The notes below the pieces were generated by a model. That model ran no database searches. It was not told where the DNA came from and saw only the letters and a list, made by a program, of their open reading frames with translations. This document shows, piece after piece, positions 10,501 to 24,190 of a stretch of 64,000 nt of DNA. The position numbers were made by a program, and so were the translations under genes. This DNA comes from Plantago ovata (lineage: Eukaryota > Streptophyta > Magnoliopsida > Lamiales > Plantaginaceae), in NCBI GenBank assembly GCA_028274465.1, contig CM051458.1, positions 25,373,566 to 25,437,565 of the forward strand, given 5' to 3'. Every line of letters starts with the position of its first letter. Position 1 is the first letter of the stretch.

Positions 10501-13260
10501 AATAATCTAGTGATCTAGTTGTTGTTCAAGATAAAGGGAAGACATACAACTCATTCTTTACATGGCATTGTATCTTTCATCTACATAAAGCAATAGAAAG
10601 TGGATGAATGAATAATCTAGTTAGTAAGCACAATAGATAGGTTAGTTTCAATGGACTATTAAACTTGCTCATTTAGGAAGCAAGGGAACTTCTTATTTGA
10701 TTGTGTATATAACTCTACTACTTGTAGTTAGTTCTCTCCTATGTTTGCGAAAAGGGATATCATAATGGAACACTCTAAATAGAAATCTAACTGATCTAGT
10801 GATCTAGTTGTTGTTCAAGATAAAGGGAAGACATACAACTCATTCTTTACATGGGATTGTATCTTTCATCTACCTAAAGCAATAGAAAGTGAATGAATGA
10901 ATCAATAGACAAGTAATCTAGTTTCTAAGGGTAATGGAAAGGTTAGTTTCAGCTATAGTACTTGTAGTTAGTTCTCTCCTATGTTTGAGGAAAGGGATAT
11001 CATAACGGAACACTGTAAATAGCAATCTAACTAATCTAGTGTTCTAGTAGTTGTTCTATACATACAACTCATTATTTACATGGAATTGTATCTTTCATCT
11101 ACATAAAGCAATAGAAATTGATGAATGAATCATCTAGTTAGTAAGCACAATAGATAGGTTAGTTTCAATGGACTATTTAACTTGCTCATTTAAGAAGCAA
11201 GGGAACTTCTTATTTGATTGTGTATATAACTCTAGTACTTGTAGTTATTTCTCTCCTATGTTTGAGGAAAGGGATATCATAATGGAACACTCTAAATAGC
11301 AATCTAAATAATCTAGTGATCTAGTTGTTGTTCTAGATAAAGGGAAGACATACAACTCATTCTTTACATGGCATTGTATCTTTCATCTACATAAAGCAAT
11401 AGAAAGTGGATGAATGAATAATCTAGTTAGTAAGCACAATAGATAGGTTAGTTTCAATGGACTATTAAACTTACTCATTTAGGAAGCAAGGGAACTTCTT
11501 ATTTGATTGTGTATATAACTCTACTACTTGTAGTTAGTTCTCTCCTATGTTTGCGGAAAGGGATATCATAATGGAACACTCTAAATAGAAATCTAACTGA
11601 TCTAGTGATCTAGTTGTTGTTCTAGATAAAGGGAAGACATACAACTCATTCTTTACATGGGATTGTATCTTTCATCTACCTAAAGCAATAGAAAGTGAAT
11701 GAATGAATCAATAGACAAGTAATCTAGTTTGTAAGGGTAATGGAAAGGTTAGTTTCAGCTATAGTACTTGTAGTTAGTTCTCTCCTATGTTTGAGGAAAG
11801 GGATATCATAACGGAACACTCTAAATAGCAATCTAACTAATCTAGTGTTCTAGTAGTTGTTCTATACATACAACTCATTATTTACATGGAATTGTATCTT
11901 TCATCTACATAAAGCAATAGAAATTGATGAATGAATCATCTAGTTAGTAAGCACAATAGATAGGTTAGTTTCAATGGACTATTTAACTTGCTCATTTAAG
12001 AAGCAAGGGAACTTCTTATTTGATTGTGTATATAACTCTAGTACTTGTAGTTAGTTCTCTCCTATGTTTGCGTAAAGGGATATCATAACGGAACACTCTA
12101 TATAGAAATCTAACTAATCTAGTTATCTAGTTGTTGTTCTAGATAAAGGGAAGACATACAACTCATTCTTTACATGGCATTGTATCTTTCATCTACATAA
12201 AGCAATAGAAAGTGGATGAATGAATAATCTAGTTAGTAAGCACAATAGATAGGTTAGTTTCAATGGACTATTTAACTTGCTCATTTAAGAAGCAAGGGAA
12301 CTTCTTATTGATTGTGTATATAACTCTAGTACTTGTAGTTAGTTCTCTCCTATGTTTGAGGAAAGCGATATCATAATGGAACACTCTAAATAGCAATCTA
12401 ACTAATCTAGTGATCTAGTTGTTGTTCTAGATAAAGGGAAGACATACAACTCATTCTTTACATTGGATTGTATCTTTCATCTACCTAAAGCAATAGAAAG
12501 TGAATGAATGAATCAATAGACAACTAATCTAGTTTGTAAGGTAATGGAAAGGTTAGTTTCAGCTATAGTACTTGTAGTTAATTCTCTCCTATGTTTGCGT
12601 AAAGGGATATCATAACGGAACACTCTATATAGCAATCTAACTAATCTAGTGATCTAGTTGTTGTTCTAGATAAAGGGAAGACATACAACTCATTCTTTAC
12701 ATGGCATTGTATCTTTCATCTACATAAAGCAATAGAAAGTGAATGAATGAATTAATAGACAACTAAACTAGTTTCTAAGGGTAATGGAAAGGTTAGTTTC
12801 AGCTATAGTACTTGTAGTTAGTTCTCTCCTATGTTTGAGGAAAGGGATATCATAATGGAACACTCTAAATAGCAATCTAAATAATCTAGTGATCTAGTTG
12901 TTGTTCAAGATAAAGGGAAGACATACAACTCATTCTTTACATGGCATTGTATCTTTCATCTACATAAAGCAATAGAAAGTGGATGAATGAATAATCTAGT
13001 TAGTAAGCACAATAGATAGGTTAGTTTCAATGGACTATTAAACTTGCTCATTTAGGAAGCAAGGGAACTTCTTATTTGATTGTGTATATAACTCTACTAC
13101 TTGTAGTTAGTTCTCTCCTATGTTTGCGAAAAGGGATATCATAATGGAACACTCTAAATAGAAATCTAACTGATCTAGTGATCTAGTTGTTGTTCAAGAT
13201 AAAGGGAAGACATACAACTCATTCTTTACATGGGATTGTATCTTTCATCTACCTAAAGCA
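7571..13260 (+). repeat. 2380-bp (9-monomer) higher-order repeat, about 2.4 copies
   Basis: A private variant, GAGGAAAGCGATATC, marks the start of each copy: GGAAAGCGAT is at 7601, 9981 and 12360, spacings 2380 and 2379 (the one-base difference is a lost T near 12310). Other markers repeat at the same distance, for example CACTGTAAAT at 8631 and 11011. Copy 1 spans about 7571-9950 and copy 2 about 9951-12329. Copy 3 is cut short at about 13260, where its markers switch to those of a later part of the unit. Confidence 0.85.
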
Positions 13261-16200
13261 ATAGAAAGTGAATGAATGAATCAATAGACAAGTAATCTAG
13301 TTTGTAAGGGTAATGGAAAGGTTAGTTTCAGCTATAGTACTTGTAGTTAGTTCTCTCCTATGTTTGAGGAAAGGGATATCATAACGGAACACTCTAAATA
13401 GCAATCTAACTAATCTAGTGTTCTAGTAGTTGTTCTATACATACAACTCATTATTTACATGGAATTGTATCTTTCATCTACATAAAGCAATAGAAATTGA
13501 TGAATGAATCATCTAGTTAGTAAGCACAATAGATAGGTTAGTTTCAATGGACTATTTAACTTGCTCATTTAAGAAGCAAGGGAACTTCTTATTTGATTGT
13601 GTATATAACTCTAGTACTTGTAGTTAGTTCTCTCCTATGTTTGCGTAAAGGGATATCATAACGGAACACTCTATATAGAAATCTAACTAATCTAGTTATC
13701 TAGTTGTTGTTCTAGATAAAGGGAAGACATACAACTCATTCTTTACATGGCATTGTATCTTTCATCTACATAAAACAATAGAAAGTGGATGAATGAATAA
13801 TCTAGTTAGTAAGCACAATAGATAGGTTAGTTTCAATGGACTATTAAACTTGCTCATTTAGGAAGCAAGGGAACTTCTTATTTGATTGTGTATATAACTC
13901 TACTACGTGTAGTTAGTTCTCTCCTATGTTTGCGAAAAGGGATATCATAATGGAACACTCTAAATAGAAATCTAACTGATCTAGTGATCTAGTTGTTGTT
14001 CAAGATAAAGGGAAGACATACAACTCATTCTTTACATGGGATTGTATCTTTCATCTACCTAAAGCAATAGAAAGTGAATGAATGAATCAATAGACAAGTA
14101 ATCTAGTTTCTAAGGGTAATGGAAAGGTTAGTTTCAGCTATAGTACTTGTAGTTAGTTCTCTCCTATGTTTGAGGAAAGGGATATCATAACGGAACACTG
14201 TAAATAGCAATCTAACTAATCTAGTGTTCTAGTAGTTGTTCTATACATACAACTCATTATTTACATGGAATTGTATCTTTCATCTACATAAAGCAATAGA
14301 AATTGATGAATGAATCATCTAGTTAGTAAGCACAATAGATAGGTTAGTTTCAATGGACTATTTAACTTGCTCATTTAAGAAGCAAGGGAACTTCTTATTT
14401 GATTGTGTATATAACTCTAGTACTTGTAGTTATTTCTCTCCTATGTTTGAGGAAAGGGATATCATAATGGAACACTCTAAATAGCAATCTAAATAATCTA
14501 GTGATCTAGTTGTTGTTCTAGATAAAGGGAAGACATACAACTCATTCTTTACATGGCATTGTATCTTTCATCTACATAAAGCAATAGAAAGTGGATGAAT
14601 GAATAATCTAGTTAGTAAGCACAATAGATAGGTTAGTTTCAATGGACTATTAAACTTGCTCATTTAGGAAGCAAGGGAACTTCTTATTTGATTGTGTATA
14701 TAACTCTACTACTTGTAGTTAGTTCTCTCCTATGTTTGCGAAAAGGGATATCATAATGGAACACTCTAAATAGAAATCTAACTGATCTAGTGATCTAGTT
14801 GTTGTTCAAGATAAAGGGAAGACATACAACTCATTCTTTACATGGGATTGTATCTTTCATCTACCTAAAGCAATAGAAAGTGAATGAATGAATCAATAGA
14901 CAAGTAATCTAGTTTCTAAGGGTAATGGAAAGGTTAGTTTCAGCTATAGTACTTGTAGTTAGTTCTCTCCTATGTTTGAGGAAAGGGATATCATAACGGA
15001 ACACTGTAAATAGCAATCTAACTAATCTAGTGTTCTAGTAGTTGTTCTATACATACAACTCATTATTTACATGGAATTGTATCTTTCATCTACATAAAGC
15101 AATAGAAATTGATGAATGAATCATCTAGTTAGTAAGCACAATAGATAGGTTAGTTTCAATGGACTATTTAACTTGCTCATTTAAGAAGCAAGGGAACTTC
15201 TTATTTGATTGTGTATATAACTCTAGTACTTGTAGTTATTTCTCTCCTATGTTTGAGGAAAGGGATATCATAATGGAACACTCTAAATAGCAATCTAAAT
15301 AATCTAGTGATCTAGTTGTTGTTCTAGATAAAGGGAAGACATACAACTCATTCTTTACATGGCATTGTATCTTTCATCTACATAAAGCAATAGAAAGTGG
15401 ATGAATGAATAATCTAGTTAGTAAGCACAATAGATAGGTTAGTTTCAATGGACTATTAAACTTGCTCATTTAGGAAGCAAGGGAACTTCTTATTTGATTG
15501 TGTATATAACTCTACTACTTGTAGTTAGTTCTCTCCTATGTTTGCGAAAAGGGATATCATAATGGAACACTCTAAATAGAAATCTAACTGATCTAGTGAT
15601 CTAGTTGTTGTTCAAGATAAAGGGAAGACATACAACTCATTCTTTACATGGGATTGTATCTTTCATCTACCTAAAGCAATAGAAAGTGAATGAATGAATC
15701 AATAGACAAGTAATCTAGTTTCTAAGGGTAATGGAAAGGTTAGTTTCAGCTATAGTACTTGTAGTTAGTTCTCTCCTATGTTTGAGGAAAGGGATATCAT
15801 AACGGAACACTGTAAATAGCAATCTAACTAATCTAGTGTTCTAGTAGTTGTTCTATACATACAACTCATTATTTACATGGAATTGTATCTTTCATCTACA
15901 TAAAGCAATAGAAATTGATGAATGAATCATCTAGTTAGTAAGCACAATAGATAGGTTAGTTTCAATGGACTATTTAACTTGCTCATTTAAGAAGCAAGGG
16001 AACTTCTTATTTGATTGTGTATATAACTCTAGTACTTGTAGTTATTTCTCTCCTATGTTTGAGGAAAGGGATATCATAATGGAACACTCTAAATAGCAAT
16101 CTAAATAATCTAGTGATCTAGTTGTTGTTCTAGATAAAGGGAAGACATACAACTCATTCTTTACATGGCATTGTATCTTTCATCTACATAAAGCAATAGA

Positions 16201-19200
16201 AAGTGGATGAATGAATAATCTAGTTAGTAAGCACAATAGATAGGTTAGTTTCAATGGACTATTAAACTTGCTCATTTAGGAAGCAAGGGAACTTCTTATT
16301 TGATTGTGTATATAACTCTACTACTTGTAGTTAGTTCTCTCCTATGTTTGCGGAAAGGGATATCATAATGGAACACTCTAAATAGAAATCTAACTGATCT
16401 AGTGATCTAGTTGTTGTTCTAGATAAAGGGAAGACACACAACTCATTCTTTACATGGGATTGTATCTTTCATCTACCTAAAGCAATAGAAAGTGAATGAA
16501 TGAATCAATAGACAAGTAATCTAGTTTGTAAGGGTAATGGAAAGGTTAGTTTCAGCTATAGTACTTGTAGTTAGTTCTCTCCTATGTTTGAGGAAAGGGA
16601 TATCATAACGGAACACTCTAAATAGCAATCTAACTAATCTAGTGTTCTAGTAGTTGTTCTATACATACAACTCATTATTTACATGGAATTGTATCTTTCA
16701 TCTACATAAAGCAATAGAAATTGATGAATGAATCATCTAGTTAGTAAGCACAATAGATAGGTTAGTTTCAATGGACTATTTAACTTGCTCATTTAAGAAG
16801 CAAGGGAACTTCTTATTTGATTGTGTATATAACTCTAGTACTTATAGTTAGTTCTCTCCTATGTTTGCGTAAAGGGATATCATAACGGAACACTCTATAT
16901 AGAAATCTAACTAATCTAGTTATCTAGTTGTTGTTCTAGATTAAGGGAAGACATACAACTCATTCTTTACATGGCATTGTATCTTTCATCTACATAAAGC
17001 AATAGAAAGTGGATGAATGAATAATCTAGTTAGTAAGCACAATAGATAGGTTAGTTTCAATGGACTATTAAACTTGCTCATTTAGGAAGCAAGGGAACTT
17101 CTTATTTGATTGTGTATATAACTCTACTACTTGTAGTTAGTTCTCTCCTATGTTTGCGGAAAGGGATATCATAATGGAACAATCTAAATAGAAATCTAAC
17201 TGATCTAGTGATCTAGTTGTTGTTCTAGATAAAAGGAAGACATAAAACTCATTCTTTACATGGGATTGTATCTTTCATCTACCTAAAGCAATAGAAAGTG
17301 AATGAATGAATCAATAGACAAGTAATCTAGTTTGTAAGGGTAATGGAAAGGTTAGTTTCAGCTATAGTACTTGTAGTTAGTTCTCTCCTATGTTTGAGGA
17401 AAGGGATATCATAATGGAACACTCCAAATAGCAATCTAACTAATCTAGTGATCTAGTTGTTGTTCTAGATAAAGGGAAGACATACAACTCATTCTTTACA
17501 TGGGATTGTATCTTTCATCTACCTAAAGCAATAGAAAGTGAATGAATGAATCAATAGACAACTAATCTAGTTTGTAAGGGTAATGGAAAGGTTAGTTTCA
17601 GCTATAGTACTTGTAGTTAGTTCTCTCCTATGTTTGAGGAAAGGGATATCATAATGGAACACTCTAAATAGCAATCTAACTAATCTAGTGATCTAGTTGT
17701 TGTTCTAGATAAAGGGAAGACATACAACTCATTCTTTACATTGGATTGTATCTTTCATCTACCTAAAACAATAGAAAGTTAATGAATGAATCAATAGACA
17801 ACTAATCTAGTTTGTAAGGTAATGGAAAGGTTAGTTTCAGCTATAGTACTTGTAGTTAGTTCTCTCCTATGTTTGCGTAAAGGGATATCATAACGGAACA
17901 CTTTATATAGCAATCTAACTAATCTAGTGATCTAGTTGTTGTTCTAGATAAAGGGAATTTATACAACTCATTCTTTACATGGGATTGTATCTTTCATCTA
18001 CCTAAAGCAATAGAAAGTGAAAGAATGAATCAATAGACAACTAATCTAGTTTGTAAGGGTAATGGAAAGGTTAGTTTCAGCTATAGTACTTGTACTTAGT
18101 TCTCCCCTATGTTTGAGGAAAGGGATATCATAATGGAACACTCTAAATAGCAATCTAAATAATCTAGTGATCTAGTTGTTGTTCAAGATAAAGGGAAGAC
18201 ATACAACTCATTCTTTACATGGCATTGTATCTTTCATCTACATAAAGCAATAGAAAGTGGATGAATGAATAATCTAGTTAGTAAGCACAATAGATAGGTT
18301 AGTTTCAATGGACTATTAAACTTGCTCATTTAGGAAGCAAGGGAACTTCTTATTTGATTGTGTATATAACTCTACTACTTGTAGTTAGTTCTCTCCTATG
18401 TTTGCGAAAAGGGATATCATAATGGAACACTCTAAATAGAAATCTAACTGATCTAGTGATCTAGTTGTTGTTCAAGATAAAGGGAAGACATACAACTCAT
18501 TCTTTACATGGGATTGTATCTTTCATCTACCTAAAGCAATAGAAAGTGAATGAATGAATCAATAGACAAGTAATCTAGTTTCTAAGGGTAATGGAAAGGT
18601 TAGTTTCAGCTATAGTACTTGTAGTTAGTTCTCTCCTATGTTTGAGGAAAGGGATATCATAACGGAACACTGTAAATAGCAATCTAACTAATCTAGTGTT
18701 CTAGTAGTTGTTCTATACATACAACTCATTATTTACATGGAATTGTATCTTTCATCTACATAAAGCAATAGAAATTGATGAATGAATCATCTAGTTAGTA
18801 AGCACAATAGATAGGTTAGTTTCAATGGACTATTTAACTTGCTCATTTAAGAAGCAAGGGAACTTCTTATTTGATTGTGTATATAACTCTAGTACTTGTA
18901 GTTATTTCTCTCCTATGTTTGAGGAAAGGGATATCATAATGGAACACTCTAAATAGCAATCTAAATAATCTAGTGATCTAGTTGTTGTTCTAGATAAAGG
19001 GAAGACATACAACTCATTCTTTACATGGCATTGTATCTTTCATCTACATAAAGCAATAGAAAGTGGATGAATGAATAATCTAGTTAGTAAGCACAATAGA
19101 TAGGTTAGTTTCAATGGACTATTAAACTTACTCATTTAGGAAGCAAGGGAACTTCTTATTTGATTGTGTATATAACTCTACTACTTGTAGTTAGTTCTCT

Positions 19201-22200
19201 CCTATGTTTGCGGAAAGGGATATCATAATGGAACACTCTAAATAGAAATCTAACTGATCTAGTGATCTAGTTGTTGTTCTAGATAAAGGGAAGACATACA
19301 ACTCATTCTTTACATGGGATTGTATCTTTCATCTACCTAAAGCAATAGAAAGTGAATGAATGAATCAATAGACAAGTAATCTAGTTTGTAAGGGTAATGG
19401 AAAGGTTAGTTTCAGCTATAGTACTTGTAGTTAGTTCTCTCCTATGTTTGAGGAAAGGGATATCATAACGGAACACTCTAAATAGCAATCTAACTAATCT
19501 AGTGTTCTAGTAGTTGTTCTATACATACAACTCATTATTTACATGGAATTGTATCTTTCATCTACATAAAGCAATAGAAATTGATGAATGAATCATCTAG
19601 TTAGTAAGCACAATAGATAGGTTAGTTTCAATGGACTATTTAACTTGCTCATTTAAGAAGCAAGGGAACTTCTTATTTGATTGTGTATATAACTCTAGTA
19701 CTTGTAGTTAGTTCTCTCCTATGTTTGCGTAAAGGGATATCATAACGGAACACTCTATATAGAAATCTAACTAATCTAGTTATCTAGTTGTTGTTCTAGA
19801 TAAAGGGAAGACATACAACTCATTCTTTACATGGCATTGTATCTTTCATCTACATAAAGCAATAGAAAGTGGATGAATGAATAATCTAGTTAGTAAGCAC
19901 AATAGATAGGTTAGTTTCAATGGACTATTAAACTTGCTCATTTAGGAAGCAAGGGAACTTCTTATTTGATTGTGTATATAACTCTACTACGTGTAGTTAG
20001 TTCTCTCCTATGTTTGCGAAAAGGGATATCATAATGGAACACTCTAAATAGAAATCTAACTGATCTAGTGATCTAGTTGTTGTTCAAGATAAAGGGAAGA
20101 CATACAACTCATTCTTTACATGGGATTGTATCTTTCATCTACCTAAAGCAATAGAAAGTGAATGAATGAATCAATAGACAAGTAATCTAGTTTCTAAGGG
20201 TAATGGAAAGGTTAGTTTCAGCTATAGTACTTGTAGTTAGTTCTCTCCTATGTTTGAGGAAAGGGATATCATAACGGAACACTGTAAATAGCAATCTAAC
20301 TAATCTAGTGTTCTAGTAGTTGTTCTATACATACAACTCATTATTTACATGGAATTGTATCTTTCATCTACATAAAGCAATAGAAATTGATGAATGAATC
20401 ATCTAGTTAGTAAGCACAATAGATAGGTTAGTTTCAATGGACTATTTAACTTGCTCATTTAAGAAGCAAGGGAACTTCTTATTTGATTGTGTATATAACT
20501 CTAGTACTTGTAGTTATTTCTCTCCTATGTTTGAGGAAAGGGATATCATAATGGAACACTCTAAATAGCAATCTAAATAATCTAGTGATCTAGTTGTTGT
20601 TCTAGATAAAGGGAAGACATACAACTCATTCTTTACATGGCATTGTATCTTTCATCTACATAAAGCAATAGAAAGTGGATGAATGAATAATCTAGTTAGT
20701 AAGCACAATAGATAGGTTAGTTTCAATGGACTATTAAACTTGCTCATTTAGGAAGCAAGGGAACTTCTTATTTGATTGTGTATATAACTCTACTACTTGT
20801 AGTTAGTTCTCTCCTATGTTTGCGAAAAGGGATATCATAATGGAACACTCTAAATAGAAATCTAACTGATCTAGTGATCTAGTTGTTGTTCAAGATAAAG
20901 GGAAGACATACAACTCATTCTTTACATGGGATTGTATCTTTCATCTACCTAAAGCAATAGAAAGTGAATGAATGAATCAATAGACAAGTAATCTAGTTTC
21001 TAAGGGTAATGGAAAGGTTAGTTTCAGCTATAGTACTTGTAGTTAGTTCTCTCCTATGTTTGAGGAAAGGGATATCATAACGGAACACTGTAAATAGCAA
21101 TCTAACTAATCTAGTGTTCTAGTAGTTGTTCTATACATACAACTCATTATTTACATGGAATTGTATCTTTCATCTACATAAAGCAATAGAAATTGATGAA
21201 TGAATCATCTAGTTAGTAAGCACAATAGATAGGTTAGTTTCAATGGACTATTTAACTTGCTCATTTAAGAAGCAAGGGAACTTCTTATTTGATTGTGTAT
21301 ATAACTCTAGTACTTGTAGTTATTTCTCTCCTATGTTTGAGGAAAGGGATATCATAATGGAACACTCTAAATAGCAATCTAAATAATCTAGTGATCTAGT
21401 TGTTGTTCTAGATAAAGGGAAGACATACAACTCATTCTTTACATGGCATTGTATCTTTCATCTACATAAAGCAATAGAAAGTGGATGAATGAATAATCTA
21501 GTTAGTAAGCACAATAGATAGGTTAGTTTCAATGGACTATTAAACTTGCTCATTTAGGAAGCAAGGGAACTTCTTATTTGATTGTGTATATAACTCTACT
21601 ACTTGTAGTTAGTTCTCTCCTATGTTTGCGAAAGGGATATCATAATGGAACACTCTAAATAGAAATCTAACTGATCTAGTGATCTAGTTGTTGTTCAAGA
21701 TAAAGGGAAGACATACAACTCATTCTTTACATGGGATTGTATCTTTCATCTACCTAAAGCAATAGAAAGTGAATGAATGAATCAATAGACAAGTAATCTA
21801 GTTTCTAAGGGTAATGGAAAGGTTAGTTTCAGCTATAGTACTTGTAGTTAGTTCTCTCCTATGTTTGAGGAAAGGGATATCATAACGGAACACTGTAAAT
21901 AGCAATCTAACTAATCTAGTGTTCTAGTAGTTGTTCTATACATACAACTCATTATTTACATGGAATTGTATCTTTCATCTACATAAAGCAATAGAAATTG
22001 ATGAATGAATCATCTAGTTAGTAAGCACAATAGATAGGTTAGTTTCAATGGACTATTTAACTTGCTCATTTAAGAAGCAAGGGAACTTCTTATTTGATTG
22101 TGTATATAACTCTAGTACTTGTAGTTATTTCTCTCCTATGTTTGAGGAAAGGGATATCATAATGGAACACTCTAAATAGCAATCTAAATAATCTAGTGAT

Positions 22201-24190
22201 CTAGTTGTTGTTCTAGATAAAGGGAAGACATACAACTCATTCTTTACATGGCATTGTATCTTTCATCTACATAAAGCAATAGAAAGTGGATGAATGAATA
22301 ATCTAGTTAGTAAGCACAATAGATAGGTTAGTTTCAATGGACTATTAAACTTGCTCATTTAGGAAGCAAGGGAACTTCTTATTTGATTGTGTATATAACT
22401 CTACTACTTGTAGTTAGTTCTCTCCTATGTTTGCGGAAAGGGATATCATAATGGAACACTCTAAATAGAAATCTAACTGATCTAGTGATCTAGTTGTTGT
22501 TCTAGATAAAGGGAAGACACACAACTCATTCTTTACATGGGATTGTATCTTTCATCTACCTAAAGCAATAGAAAGTGAATGAATGAATCAATAGACAAGT
22601 AATCTAGTTTGTAAGGGTAATGGAAAGGTTAGTTTCAGCTATAGTACTTGTAGTTAGTTCTCTCCTATGTTTGAGGAAAGGGATATCATAACGGAACACT
22701 CTAAATAGCAATCTAACTAATCTAGTGTTCTAGTAGTTGTTCTATACATACAACTCATTATTTACATGGAATTGTATCTTTCATCTACATAAAGCAATAG
22801 AAATTGATGAATGAATCATCTAGTTAGTAAGCACAATAGATAGGTTAGTTTCAATGGACTATTTAACTTGCTCATTTAAGAAGCAAGGGAACTTCTTATT
22901 TGATTGTGTATATAACTCTAGTACTTATAGTTAGTTCTCTCCTATGTTTGCGTAAAGGGATATCATAACGGAACACTCTATATAGAAATCTAACTAATCT
23001 AGTTATCTAGTTGTTGTTCTAGATTAAGGGAAGACATACAACTCATTCTTTACATGGCATTGTATCTTTCATCTACATAAAGCAATAGAAAGTGGATGAA
23101 TGAATAATCTAGTTAGTAAGCACAATAGATAGGTTAGTTTCAATGGACTATTAAACTTGCTCATTTAGGAAGCAAGGGAACTTCTTATTTGATTGTGTAT
23201 ATAACTCTACTACTTGTAGTTAGTTCTCTCCTATGTTTGCGGAAAGGGATATCATAATGGAACAATCTAAATAGAAATCTAACTGATCTAGTGATCTAGT
23301 TGTTGTTCTAGATAAAAGGAAGACATAAAACTCATTCTTTACATGGAATTGTATCTTTCATCTACCTAAAGCAATAGAAAGTGAATGAATGAATCAATAG
23401 ACAAGTAATCTAGTTTGTAAGGGTAATGGAAAGGTTAGTTTCAGCTATAGTACTTGTAGTTAGTTCTCTCCTATGTTTGAGGAAAGGGATATCATAATGG
23501 AACACTCAAATAGCAATCTAACTAATCTAGTGATCTAGTTGTTGTTCTAGATAAAGGGAAGACATACAACTCATTCTTTACATGGGATTGTATCTTTCAT
23601 CTACCTAAAGCAATAGAAAGTGAATGAATGAATCAATAGACAACTAATCTAGTTTGTAAGGGTAATGGAAAGGTTAGTTTCAGTATAGTACTTGTAGTTA
23701 GTTTCTCTCCTATGTTTGAGGAAAGGGATATCATAATGGAAACTCTAAATAGCAATCTAACTAATCTAGTGATCTAGTTGTTGTTCTAGATAAAGGGAAG
23801 ACATACAACTCATTCTTTACATTGGATTGTATCTTTCATCTACCTAAAACAATAGAAAGTTACTGAATGAATCAATAGACAACTAATCTAGTTTGTAAGG
23901 TAATGAAAGGTTAGTTTCAGCTATAGTACTTGTAGTTAGTTCTCTCCTATGTTTGCGTAAAGGGATATCATAACGGAAACCTTTAAATAGCAATCTAACT
24001 AATCTAGTGATCTAGTTGTTGTTCTAGATAAAGGGATTTTTACACACCCATTCTTTACATGGGATTGTATCTTTCATCTACCTAAAGCAATAGAAAGTGA
24101 AAGAATGAATCAATAGACAACTAATCTAGTTTGTAAGGGTAATGGAAAGGTTAGTTTCAGCTATAGTACTTGTACTTAGTTCTCCCTATG
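13197..24190 (+). repeat. 6084-bp tandem duplication within array 1
   Basis: Rare variants recur at constant distance: CTACTACGTG at 13901 and 19985 (6084), AAGACACACA at 16431 and 22514 (6083) and CTTATAG at 16841 and 22924 (6083). The 1-bp change is explained by a deletion in the second copy (GCGAAAGGG near 21630). Copy 1 is about 13197-19280 and copy 2 about 19281-24190, after which the markers diverge. Confidence 0.85.
13890..22300 (+). repeat. 806-bp trimer higher-order repeats (B-A-B)
   Basis: The A variant with CACTGTAAAT lies at 14196, 15002 and 15808, and again at 20280, 21086 and 21891, spacing 806 (805 after the 1-bp loss). Each unit is B (289) + short A (229) + B' (288). The second set is the copy of the first inside the 6084-bp duplication. 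A single further unit is at 18668. Confidence 0.82.
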
